DNA from: Gracilimonas sp040904925
GTDB taxonomy: Bacteria > Bacteroidota > Rhodothermia > Balneolales > Balneolaceae
Reading direction: 5' to 3'
Assembly (NCBI GenBank): GCA_040904925.1
Contig: JBBDSP010000031.1
Coordinates: forward strand, 1 to 64,000
Length of the DNA: 64,000 nt
Shown: positions 17,548-25,413 of the stretch, in pieces
How positions within the stretch are numbered: position 1 is the first letter of the stretch
How the letters are laid out: the number at the start of each line of letters is the position of its first letter
The notes under the pieces: model-generated
Seen by the model: only the letters and a program-made list of their open reading frames with translations
What the model was told of the DNA's origin: nothing
The model's database searches: none
Made by a program: the position numbers and the translations under genes

Positions 17548-18837
17548 TTATTCAGATTGTGTAAGCCGGTAGATCAGAAGGGCCGCTCTCTTAGTAAGTT
17601 CTTTATAGGTCTTCAGGTTTATGGTCTCATTAGGTCCGTGCGCACCACTTCCCATAGCACCTAAGCCATCGAGTCCGTCCACGTGTTTTGCTACAAAGGA
17701 AATGTCAGCGGCTCCGCGACGGCCCGGGTCATAAGCTTCAACTTCACCCAAACCGAGATCCTTACTCAATTCATCTAAAACACTCAGCAACTCCATATTA
17801 CCTTCGGTGGGCTCCATGGGAGGATAGCCTTCATAAATGGTAAGTTCTGCAGAAGTTCGGGGCAAGTGATCATCAACGATCTCCTGCATTTTTTGAAAGG
17901 CCCGTTCTCCTTGTTCTGTTGTCAGAAACCGGATGCCTCCGTGTGCAATGGTCTTTTTCGGAACAATATTGGTTTTCCCGCTGACGGTTCCCCTCATGTT
18001 CGCTTCATCATAATCCACTTCGTTTCCTCCGATCAGCACACCCACATTGTAGGTGAGATTTTCTTCCCGAAGTTCTTCATAAAAACGGTTAAGGATCCTG
18101 GAAATTTCATATACGGAACCGGCCCCGGTGTAATCACTGAAAATTCCTGAAGAATGGGCTTGTCGGCCTTCCACCTCAAGTTTCCACGAGAAAGAAGCGC
18201 GCCGGGCAACGGTAGCATAATTAAATCCCGAGGCGGTTTCAAAACCGAGCGCTACATCACTTCGTTTGGCGGCTTCCACGAGATCATTTCGGCTGATGGA
18301 AGTTGGGCTTCCGGCTTTTTCCTCATCCCCTGTATAGGCTACAATGATCTGTGCATCAGGAATGGCTCCGGCTTCCTTCAATGCTTTCAGGGCATAAAAG
18401 ATCATCACGTTTCCGGCCTTCATATCGTTGACTCCGGGGCCTGTAGCAACTGAATCATTCAGCATCTCAAATTTTTGAAAAGGAGAGTCCAGCTCAAACA
18501 CCGTATCGAGATGTCCAATAAGAAGGAGTTTTTTGCCTGAGGTTCCCTTTTGTTCAGCAAAGAAATGACCGGCACGGTCAACTTCATCCTGAGGAATCCA
18601 GCTTGTTTCAAACCTTAACTCATCAAAAGCCTGGATGTATCGCTCTCCAACTTTCCGGACGCCGTCAAAATTCAGTGTCCCGCTGTTTATATTCACATTG
18701 TTTTCCAGAAATTCCAGAGCTTCAGCGTGATTAGCATCTATTCTTTCAAGAATTTTTCTCTCGGTATCTGAAAGTTCCTGAGCAAACAGGTTTAAGGTTA
18801 CAAATAATAGCAGTACAATTGATAAAAGCTTCTTCAT
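17548..18837 (-). CDS. Exported M20 family metallopeptidase (glutamate carboxypeptidase type)
   Basis: 429 residues with signal peptide MKKLLSIVLLLFVTLNLFAQ. Di-zinc ligand motifs: LLLIGHLDTVFE (His and neighbouring Asp), GVNDMKAGN (bridging Asp), YTGDEEKAG (catalytic Glu plus ligand Glu), and a C-terminal GAHGPNE His. The lid/dimerisation domain lies between about 205 and 320. It resembles Pseudomonas carboxypeptidase G2. It probably removes C-terminal acidic residues from peptides or folate-like compounds outside the cytoplasm. Neighbours: second M20 peptidase upstream (20-bp gap), serine hydrolase downstream. Confidence 0.88.
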   Translation of the reverse strand: MKKLLSIVLLLFVTLNLFAQELSDTERKILERIDANHAEALEFLENNVNINSGTLNFDGVRKVGERYIQAFDELRFETSWIPQDEVDRAGHFFAEQKGTSGKKLLLIGHLDTVFELDSPFQKFEMLNDSVATGPGVNDMKAGNVMIFYALKALKEAGAIPDAQIIVAYTGDEEKAGSPTSISRNDLVEAAKRSDVALGFETASGFNYATVARRASFSWKLEVEGRQAHSSGIFSDYTGAGSVYEISRILNRFYEELREENLTYNVGVLIGGNEVDYDEANMRGTVSGKTNIVPKKTIAHGGIRFLTTEQGERAFQKMQEIVDDHLPRTSAELTIYEGYPPMEPTEGNMELLSVLDELSKDLGLGEVEAYDPGRRGAADISFVAKHVDGLDGLGAMGSGAHGPNETINLKTYKELTKRAALLIYRLTQSE

Positions 18838-18857
18838 AATTTGAGGTCTGTTTAAGT

Positions 18858-20144
18858 TTAATTACTTGCAGTATTCATGTAATCCACAACCAGATTGCTC
18901 ATCGCCCGAACGCCCAGCTTCATAGCACTTTCATCCACATAGAAGTCGGGAGTGTGGTGACCGCCGGATTCAACCTCAGCAGATTTACCACCAAGGAAGA
19001 AATACAATCCCGGCACTTTTTCCTGAAAGAAAGAAAAATCCTCCGCGCCGGTTACTGCATCCATGATGTTGGCATTTCCACTAGTGACTCGGTCTAAGGT
19101 TGGCGCCATCATGGCGGTCAATTCAGGATCGTTATAAGTGATGGGATATCCTTTGTGAATGGTAAGTTTGGCTGTAGCACCATTACTTTCCGCTGTGTTC
19201 TGTACAATAGTCTCTAATCTTTTGAAAATAAGCTGACGCATGTCTTCGTCTAAAGCTCGGATCGTTCCTTCCATACTTACCGATTCCGGGATGATATTAT
19301 GCCGAACTCCGCCCTCGATCTTGCCAAAAGTAACCACGGCGGCCTGTTTGGTCAGCGGCATGCTTCGGCTTACAATGGTTTGAGCATTGTTGATGATCTG
19401 AGCAGCAGTAACAATGGGATCAATACCTGCCCAAGGAGCAGAACCATGTGCCTGCTTTCCGGTGATCTCGAGGCTGAAACTATTTACGCTGGCCATAATC
19501 CCTTCTGAACGATAGCCAATGCTGCCAACCGGATCACTGTCCCAAATATGCAGCCCAAAGATGGCATCTACATCAGGATCTTCCAACACACCTTCTTTTA
19601 CCATTAATTCGGCTCCGCCTTCTTCGTCTTGAGGGGCTCCTTCTTCAGCGGGTTGAAATATGAACTTGATCGTGCCTTTGATGTCTTCCTGCATTTCTGT
19701 GAGGATCTTGGCAACACCCATCATCATGGCGATGTGAGTGTCGTGCCCACAGGCATGCATTACCCCAACTTCCTCTCCCTGGTACATTCCGGTAGCTACT
19801 GATTTGAAAGGCACATCGGTGCGCTCGGTCACGGGGAGGCCATCGATATCGGCACGAAGACCAATAACCGGCCCGGGTTCCCCTCCTTTCAGAAGTGCAA
19901 CGACTCCGGTGTGGGCGACTTCAGTTTCCACCTTCAGCCCTAATTCTCTCAGATAGTCGGCAATGTAGGCTGCGGTCTCAAATTCCCGGTTCGAAAGCTC
20001 CGGGTTTTCATGAAAATGCCGCCGCCATTCTATGACCTCTTCTTCAATTTCATCAGCCCGCTGGTCGATGAGCTGTTTGAGATCCTGGGCATAAGTGGAT
20101 AAAGAGATGAGTGAAATCAGGAAGAGCAGTATCGTTTTTTTCAT
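18858..20144 (-). CDS. Exported M20 amidohydrolase (hippurate hydrolase/IAA-amino acid hydrolase type)
   Basis: 428 residues, signal peptide MKKTILLFLISLISLSTYAQ. Characteristic motifs: RADIDGLPVTE, MHACGHDTHIAM (Cys/His metal ligands), QPAEEGAPQDEEGG (Glu pair) and a C-terminal GGHHTPDF. Enzymes of this group cleave N-acyl-amino acids. It is the first gene of the three-gene hydrolase run 20144 to 16439. The presence of an exporter signal in all three suggests periplasmic scavenging of acylated amino acids and peptides. Confidence 0.88.
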   Translation of the reverse strand: MKKTILLFLISLISLSTYAQDLKQLIDQRADEIEEEVIEWRRHFHENPELSNREFETAAYIADYLRELGLKVETEVAHTGVVALLKGGEPGPVIGLRADIDGLPVTERTDVPFKSVATGMYQGEEVGVMHACGHDTHIAMMMGVAKILTEMQEDIKGTIKFIFQPAEEGAPQDEEGGAELMVKEGVLEDPDVDAIFGLHIWDSDPVGSIGYRSEGIMASVNSFSLEITGKQAHGSAPWAGIDPIVTAAQIINNAQTIVSRSMPLTKQAAVVTFGKIEGGVRHNIIPESVSMEGTIRALDEDMRQLIFKRLETIVQNTAESNGATAKLTIHKGYPITYNDPELTAMMAPTLDRVTSGNANIMDAVTGAEDFSFFQEKVPGLYFFLGGKSAEVESGGHHTPDFYVDESAMKLGVRAMSNLVVDYMNTASN

Positions 20145-20192
20145 AGTAATAATCTGATATTAAATATTGAATCAGATATTAACTAAACAGGC

Positions 20193-20840
20193 TCACAAAT
20201 AAAAAATCTCATCCAGTTCAAAGATATGGTCTCCTGGCGGACATTTATGCAGGGCGTTAATCATCCCTTCCGCAACTTTTCCGGCAAAGATCGGGCGGTA
20301 TTTTTTGAACCAGGGGAGTTTGGTAAAGACCTTTGCCAGAATAAGCCCGACACTTTCACCTAATCTTTTTTCCGAACGGTCTCCTTCTAAGATAGAGGGG
20401 CGCAAGATCACTGTGACCTCAAAGGGCAATTCTTTAACAGCTTCATCCAGCTCACCTTTCAATTTAGGATAGAAAGCTCGTGACTTTGGATCAGCGCCGG
20501 CAGAAGAAACCAAAGCAAATTTCTTAACCCCGTTTTCTGCAGCAGCCTTGGCGGTTTCGTATTGATAAGTAAAGTCAACGGTATACTGGGCTTCCTGACT
20601 GCCTGCTTTTTTGATGGTGGTTCCCAGCGCAGAATAAAGTTCATCTCCAGTTAACAGGTTTTCCCAGGAATCCAGCTCTTTAAAATCCACAACATGTTCT
20701 TCCAGTTTGGGATGTTTGATCCCCGTACTCCTTCGATGAAAGACTTTCACCTTCTCATGTCGCTCATCTTTCAGGAGCAGATCCAGAACTTCTGAACCGA
20801 CCAATCCGGTTGCGCCTATTACGATGGCTGTTTTGTTCAT
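20193..20840 (-). CDS. NAD(P)H-binding oxidoreductase (HTATIP2-like atypical SDR)
   Basis: 215 residues. A Rossmann N-terminus, AIVIGATGLVGSEVLDLLL, has the GxxGxxG pattern of atypical SDRs. ALGTTIKKAGSQEA and LVSSAGADPKSRAFYPKLKGE match the HTATIP2/YwnB-like subgroup, with a Y-x(3)-K-like YPKLKGE. No signal peptide, so cytoplasmic. Substrate unknown. Its 3' end is 48 bp from the M20 gene. Confidence 0.78.
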   Translation of the reverse strand: MNKTAIVIGATGLVGSEVLDLLLKDERHEKVKVFHRRSTGIKHPKLEEHVVDFKELDSWENLLTGDELYSALGTTIKKAGSQEAQYTVDFTYQYETAKAAAENGVKKFALVSSAGADPKSRAFYPKLKGELDEAVKELPFEVTVILRPSILEGDRSEKRLGESVGLILAKVFTKLPWFKKYRPIFAGKVAEGMINALHKCPPGDHIFELDEIFYL

Positions 20841-20850
20841 GTTTTTTGAG

Positions 20851-20937
20851 AGTTGATAGGGTGAAAGTTGACATTACTAAAGCAAAATACCAAAGTGAAT
20901 TCAATAAATATCACCCTATCAACTTTTAACTATCATT
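20851..20937. repeat. ORF-less copy of the IVP-element arm repeat
   Basis: Core AGTTGATAGGGTGA (20851-20864) is inverted at 20911-20924. The right arm 20908-20937 matches the left arm of the 9961 element at 28 of 30 positions. The loop is about 46 nt with no coding content. The right arm runs into the end of the serine hydrolase gene and supplies its TGA stop (20933-20935). Confidence 0.65.
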
Positions 20938-22144
20938 CAATTGCTTCCAAAACCCGTTTAACCACCCCATCCATTGCGTCTCCATCTATCCATCTGGTTA
21001 CAATTACCAGATCGTTTTCCTGATCTACATATACCATATTCACGCCAGCCCCAAGATGGAAAAACGCGGTAGTCGGTGCGCTGGGAAGTCGGTCTTTATT
21101 CACGTTTAAAAACCAGTTCATAAAACCGTAATTGGTATTGGCTTCGGTTGGTGTTTGAGCCATTTTATTCCATTCTTCGGAGATGATCTGCTCTCCTTTC
21201 CATTTTCCATTTCTCAACGTCAACAATCCAAACCGAGCCTGATCGCGGGCACTGATGAACATTCCGCCGCCCCAGTGACCGCCGCCGCTTACCGCTTGCA
21301 TTTGCTGTCCGTCTATGATGACCCACGAATTTTCATAACCCATCCAGCGCCAGGTTGGGGAAGCACCGATCTTATCCATTACTTCTTCTCTGAGAACTTT
21401 GGGCAGCGGTTCACGCAGCACATTCATCGCAGCTAAAGCCAACAGGTTTACGCGGGTATCATTGTATTCAAATTCGGATCCCGGTTCATGTCTTTCGCGT
21501 GTCATCCATTCAGAGCGCTCGCCGGATGGACGGTCGGCCCAATCCGGTTTGCCCCAAAGCGTGCCCTCCCAATCGGAGGTTTGTCGCAGCAGATGATTCC
21601 AGGTGATCTTGGAATTGTGCTCTCCTTTGAACGGTTCAAAAACTTTTGCCTCCTTAAAAGCATCTGCTTTGTTTTGATTGTTATCCCATTCTATCATCAT
21701 GATCGGAGCCATATACTGATCTGCTTTGTCATTCACATCACGGATCAATCCACGGTCATAGGCAACTCCGATGGTAGTGGTGAGAAAACTCTTGGTGACA
21801 CTGTGAGTCATATCCACCCGAAACGGCTCGCCCCATTCAGCCACAATGTATCCATTTTTGATAATGATGCCGGTTTGTTCGCCGCGATCCTTGAACGGGC
21901 CAATTCCATCCCCAAACGGTTCCCGCCCAAAAGTACCATAGTGGTTTTCTTCCATGCTTCGGGGATTGTCTGTTTCTTCGGCTTGAGCGTATTCAATGGC
22001 TTCCTGAATTTTTTCGACATTTAATCCGAGTTCTTCAGGAGAGCGTTTCTCCCAATCGCCCCAGGCTCCGGGATAGTAAATATCCTGTGCTAAAAGTGAG
22101 CAAGGAATGATCAGCAGTAAAAGAAGAGCTTGTAATTTTTTCAT
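20933..22144 (-). CDS. Exported serine hydrolase (beta-lactamase-fold)
   Basis: 403 residues from the ATG at 22144, which starts the signal peptide MKKLQALLLLLIIPCSLLAQ. The upstream extension to 22249 is not signal-like. Nucleophile motif SVTK in MTHSVTKSFLTT, Tyr motif EYNDTRVN (YND, YxN type), and a C-terminal HLGAG-like HxG. The family includes 6-aminohexanoate-dimer hydrolase and esterases (NylB-like). Stand-alone gene. Its stop codon comes from the repeat at 20908-20937. Confidence 0.83.
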   Translation of the reverse strand: MKKLQALLLLLIIPCSLLAQDIYYPGAWGDWEKRSPEELGLNVEKIQEAIEYAQAEETDNPRSMEENHYGTFGREPFGDGIGPFKDRGEQTGIIIKNGYIVAEWGEPFRVDMTHSVTKSFLTTTIGVAYDRGLIRDVNDKADQYMAPIMMIEWDNNQNKADAFKEAKVFEPFKGEHNSKITWNHLLRQTSDWEGTLWGKPDWADRPSGERSEWMTRERHEPGSEFEYNDTRVNLLALAAMNVLREPLPKVLREEVMDKIGASPTWRWMGYENSWVIIDGQQMQAVSGGGHWGGGMFISARDQARFGLLTLRNGKWKGEQIISEEWNKMAQTPTEANTNYGFMNWFLNVNKDRLPSAPTTAFFHLGAGVNMVYVDQENDLVIVTRWIDGDAMDGVVKRVLEAIE

Positions 22145-22263
22145 GAAGTGGATGGTTTTAAGGTTACTGTAATTTGCCGGCAATCGAGAAGAATTGCAAA
22201 AGGTGTTACAGGTTTTCAAAATAATTGCTACACTCAGGCTTCCATTCAACCAATGTCGAATTT

Positions 22264-22614
22264 ATGATACTTGCTGCACTAATTCTGGTCACCGCTTTTT
22301 TACTGAATTTGTTTTTGCCTTGGTGGAGTATCGCTATTCCCGGTCTTGTCTTTGGTTACCTCTTTAATGAAAGAGCACTTCCTTCTTTTGGATGGGGTTT
22401 TTTAGCCCTGTTTCTGCTTTGGGGCGGACAAGCGCTCTATATTCATTTTGCTAATGAGGCTATTCTTTCTACCCGGATTGCAGAGATGCTTTCGGTTGGC
22501 TCACCGCTTTTAGTTGTATTAATAACGGCTGTTATCGGCGGGTTGGTAAGTGGATTAGCTACGTTGACGAGTTCCTTGATGAAGGAGACTCCGAAGTCGA
22601 GAACGTTTAGTTGA
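22264..22614 (+). CDS. Small integral membrane protein
   Basis: 116 residues from the ATG at 22264. An earlier start at 22225 adds a polar stretch and overlaps the 5' region of the divergent hydrolase. Four hydrophobic segments span nearly the whole length: ILAALILVTAFLLNLFL, SIAIPGLVFGYLF, FGWGFLALFLLWGGQALYI, and LLVVLITAVIGGLVSGLA. No known motif recognised. Convergent with the propeller lipoprotein (18-bp gap). Confidence 0.55.
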   Translation: MILAALILVTAFLLNLFLPWWSIAIPGLVFGYLFNERALPSFGWGFLALFLLWGGQALYIHFANEAILSTRIAEMLSVGSPLLVVLITAVIGGLVSGLATLTSSLMKETPKSRTFS

Positions 22615-22632
22615 GTTTTCTGAGGTAATGTG

Positions 22633-23691
22633 TTATTCAATGGTTACTTCTCTAAATTGAACGGAATAGCTGAACTCTGTATTAGGGTCCGAACTCTCTT
22701 TTGTGAATATCACCTGATCTCCAAAACTTCCTATTACTTTGTTTTCAATAGGAACTTGGTTAATGAACCCCCCATCATGAGTATAAAACTGAAGGGACAT
22801 GGTTGGCTCTTCGTTTTCGCGAGCAGCTCTTAGGTTGATCATAAGAGCAATCCAGTCTTCATGAACTAAAAGTTTGCTTACGAAATCAAAGTCGCCTTGT
22901 ATGATCTCCAGAAGTTTATCCACATTATTCCCGGCACTTTCCAAAGCTTCTTTTTTTATATCAATTTGTAAAGGAAAAGAGTTAATCGAGTAATCATCCA
23001 GATTTATGATATGAAGGTTGTCTGTCAGCGGATAATAAGTGTATAGTTTTTTATCGAGAGCCTGAAACCCCAATGTATTAGAACGCATGCTGACAATGGT
23101 TTCTGCAGCATTAATTTGGGCAAGGGTAATATCAAGAGATTCACTGCTTTCGTCTTCAAAAATACGGTATGCCAGCTGTGTAGAGTCAGGTCTCATGGAT
23201 GTGTAAGAAGTGTTTGCTACAATAAATGAAGGTTTGTTTTCTTCTTTATAAAGATAGTACGTGCCTTGTAAATGTTCCTGATTAAACTCGCCTACACATT
23301 CCTGAGTTTGGATATTGTATGTAATGATCTTTGTCTGTGAAGCATCAAGTATATAAAGGTTTTCAAGATTTGCCTCGATCGCTGAAATCTCTTCGTATTC
23401 ACAAGGTCCTTTCCCTATGCTGCCATAAGAAGCCGTCATTATATAATCCTCAAATAGATAAACGCCTGGGGTATTATCCATGACTATCCAGGTAGTTTTA
23501 TCGAGCATTTTTACATTCCCAATACTTCCAATCAAATTTAGCTCATCATTTAGGACATGCTCTTCTGTAACATTTGAAAGCGAGATAGAAATATTGGGGT
23601 TCTTTGATGGTGATGCCTCATCTGAAGAACAGCCTGAAAAGTATAAGAGAATAGACGCAATGATTATTGAGTAAACCCGATTAGGAAACAT
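22633..23691 (-). CDS. 6-bladed beta-propeller lipoprotein
   Basis: 352 residues. Lipobox YFSGC (Cys near residue 21) after a short signal peptide. The body shows repeating beta patterns (LNLIGSIGNVKMLDKTTWIVMD, YLFEDY, YGSIGKGPCEYEEI). The GKGPCEYEEI stretch resembles the G.GPGEF/Y..I signature of Bacteroidota 6-bladed propeller lipoproteins. Likely surface or periplasmic. The gene is more AT-rich than the hydrolases beside it. Function unknown. Confidence 0.65.
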   Translation of the reverse strand: MFPNRVYSIIIASILLYFSGCSSDEASPSKNPNISISLSNVTEEHVLNDELNLIGSIGNVKMLDKTTWIVMDNTPGVYLFEDYIMTASYGSIGKGPCEYEEISAIEANLENLYILDASQTKIITYNIQTQECVGEFNQEHLQGTYYLYKEENKPSFIVANTSYTSMRPDSTQLAYRIFEDESSESLDITLAQINAAETIVSMRSNTLGFQALDKKLYTYYPLTDNLHIINLDDYSINSFPLQIDIKKEALESAGNNVDKLLEIIQGDFDFVSKLLVHEDWIALMINLRAARENEEPTMSLQFYTHDGGFINQVPIENKVIGSFGDQVIFTKESSDPNTEFSYSVQFREVTIE

Positions 23692-23851
23692 TACAATTGA
23701 ATTTTTTACGATTTAGTTAGTATATAGGAAATAATTGGTTTTAAATAAAATTCATTTATTCTGTGATCTAAAATTGAATCCAATCCTCCCGCTCCTTATC
23801 TTAGGCAAACTTCAATAAAGCTCGTACCAAAATTAACGATTTAGCAATCCA

Positions 23852-23859
23852 TAGTTTTG
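23852..23859 (+). promoter_or_regulatory. Possible -7 promoter element of the carAB leader
   Basis: TAGTTTTG matches the Bacteroidota -7 consensus TAnnTTTG. A clear -33 TTG is not seen at the usual distance. It would start a leader RNA about 315 nt ahead of carA, running into the hairpin at 23934. Confidence 0.3.
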
Positions 23860-23902
23860 AAGCACTGCCAACGCACACCCTAAAATGGAGGTCGTGCAAT
23901 TG

Positions 23903-24148
23903 ATGGCATTATTATTTGCCCATATCAATTTTCAAATCCGACGCGGTTTCCGTAGTCGGATTTTTTTTGGTCTGAAAATTCCTTTCTCTTTTTCTTCCTT
24001 ACTTGTCAAGCCTGGTTATGACGCTCTGCGTCGTAACCAATACGCTCCAACGCAGAGCGTATGGAGCGAGGTTAAGAAACACAGAACGTGTGGAGCTAAG
24101 CAAGATCAGTATTTTCGAGGCCAATCAATATTTTCCACTATCAACTAA
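23903..24148 (+). CDS. Possible carAB leader peptide
   Basis: A short frame starts ATG at 23903 (or TTG at 23900), 8-11 nt after a GGAGG at 23887-23891. That is an unusually good ribosome-binding site for this window. It begins MALLFAHINFQIRRGFRSR and so contains four Arg codons (CGA, CGC, CGT, CGG) in seven, all in the terminator-like hairpin at 23934-23963. The frame reads straight through the hairpin and into palindromic repeats up to 24148, so only the first 20-30 codons are likely to matter. The reading-through layout resembles E. coli pyrL in front of pyrBI. It could be a chance frame. Confidence 0.3.
   Translation: MALLFAHINFQIRRGFRSRIFFGLKIPFSFSSLLVKPGYDALRRNQYAPTQSVWSEVKKHRTCGAKQDQYFRGQSIFSTIN
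23934..23968 (+). terminator. Intrinsic terminator/attenuator in the carAB leader
   Basis: AAATCCGAC (23934-23942) pairs perfectly with 23955-23963. An inner CGG-TTT-CCG extends the stem. Eight Ts (23961-23968) follow on the plus strand. No plus-strand gene ends just upstream: the neighbour at 22633-23691 is on the minus strand. It therefore most likely acts within the leader of carA, which starts 210 nt later. Confidence 0.65.
24014..24062. repeat. Two adjacent palindromes upstream of carA
   Basis: GGTTATGACGC (24014-24024) pairs with 24028-24038 (one G-T). ATACGCTC (24040-24047) pairs perfectly with 24055-24062. The GCTCTGCGTCGTA word (13 nt) recurs in the cusB-DUF2231 gap near 42641. The rest of the 23692-24177 gap shows nothing beyond the leader features listed. 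Confidence 0.6.
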
Positions 24149-24177
24149 TTTTAACAAATCAGAACTATATCTAATCC

Positions 24178-25281
24178 ATGTCATTAAACGAAAGAAAAAA
24201 AGCCATACTTGCACTCTCTGACGGAACCGTGGTTCACGGGAAGGCCATTGGCCATGAATGCATTACCGGCGGGGAGCTGTGTTTCAACACCAGTATGACC
24301 GGCTATCAGGAGATCTTTACTGATCCAAGTTACTACGGTCAGCTTATGATGATGACCTATCCGCATATTGGTAATTACGGAACCCAGCCCCGCGATGATG
24401 AGGCCAGAAAAGTGATGGTGGCCGGAATCATCTGTCGAGCCTTCTCTCATGAATACAGCAACACGATGGCAGATCGTAGTCTTCAGGAATATCTGGAAGA
24501 CAATGAGATCACAGGAATTTCAGGTGTTGATACCAGGAAGTTGGTTCGTCATGTTCGGGAAAAGGGTGTTATGAATGCCGTCATTTCCAGCACTGAAATG
24601 GATGAGGATAAGCTCGTCCAGATGGCCAAAGACTGGGATGATATGGAAGGCCTGGAACTGGCTACCAAAGTAAGCCGGACTGAAGCCCAAACTGTGAATG
24701 GAAAAGACGATTTCCGAGTAGCTGCTTTCGATTATGGCATCAAACAAAACATAATCAACAATTTGAATAAGCGTGGCTGCACACTGAGGATATTTCCTGC
24801 AAAAACATCTGTGGAAGAAATTAAAGAATGGGAGGCCGACGGATACTTTTTCAGTAACGGTCCCGGTGATCCAACTGCAACCGCAGAGTATGCTCTGCAA
24901 GCTGTTAATTACGCGAAAAGCACCGGAAAACCACTCTTTGGAATCTGCCTCGGTCATCAGCTGATGGCGCTCAGCGAAGGACTTAAAACCACCAAGATGT
25001 TTGTAGGTCACCGCGGAGCCAATCAACCCGTAAAGAATTTGGCTACGGGTCTCGTTGAAATTTCAACCCAAAACCACGGTTTTGCCGTCGATGAAAACTC
25101 CCTCGATGATAAGATCGCTGAAGTCACCCATATCAACCTAAATGACGGAACCATTGAAGGACTTCAATTCAAGAACTTCCCGGGATTTTCAGTGCAATAT
25201 CACCCCGAAGCCTCACCCGGCCCTCATGATTCAGCGTACTTGTTCGATCAATTTATCGATGCAATGAAAGCACATAAGTAG
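24178..25281 (+). CDS. carA: Carbamoyl-phosphate synthase small subunit
   Basis: 367 residues. The glutaminase subunit hydrolyses glutamine and channels ammonia to CarB, making carbamoyl phosphate for pyrimidines and arginine. The N-terminal CPSase small-chain domain (about 1-150) is followed by a class I glutamine amidotransferase domain. Triad: C257 (GICLGHQLM), H342 and E344 (YHPEASPGPHDS). carB follows after a 132-bp gap with a hairpin. Control may occur at the leader hairpin upstream. Confidence 0.96.
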   Translation: MSLNERKKAILALSDGTVVHGKAIGHECITGGELCFNTSMTGYQEIFTDPSYYGQLMMMTYPHIGNYGTQPRDDEARKVMVAGIICRAFSHEYSNTMADRSLQEYLEDNEITGISGVDTRKLVRHVREKGVMNAVISSTEMDEDKLVQMAKDWDDMEGLELATKVSRTEAQTVNGKDDFRVAAFDYGIKQNIINNLNKRGCTLRIFPAKTSVEEIKEWEADGYFFSNGPGDPTATAEYALQAVNYAKSTGKPLFGICLGHQLMALSEGLKTTKMFVGHRGANQPVKNLATGLVEISTQNHGFAVDENSLDDKIAEVTHINLNDGTIEGLQFKNFPGFSVQYHPEASPGPHDSAYLFDQFIDAMKAHK

Positions 25282-25296
25282 AAGATCAGTGTGACG

Positions 25297-25343
25297 GTGT
25301 CAGGGTGTTATGGTAGATTGAATAAACCATAACACCCTAACAC
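25297..25343. repeat. 18-bp hairpin in the carA-carB gap
   Basis: GTGTCAGGGTGTTATGGT (25297-25314) pairs with 25326-25343 with one mismatch, around an 11-nt loop. The gap also carries CACGAATTAACGACTAACG-type text near 25385. The word family (GTGTTA, GGTGTTA) is shared with the 33007-33057 hairpin. Within a transcript it may mark an RNA processing point between the subunit genes. Confidence 0.6.
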
Positions 25344-25413
25344 TGAAACACCTGAGCACCTTAACACCAGCATTAAATAACCAATCACGAATTAACGACT
25401 AACGAAACTAAAA

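Noticed and set aside
24003..24221. Alternative small frame overlapping the carA start
   Set aside because: It runs through palindromic repeats and into carA in another frame; no conserved pattern.
24520..25026. Minus-strand frame of 168 codons within carA
   Set aside because: Fully antisense to carA, whose catalytic residues are intact.
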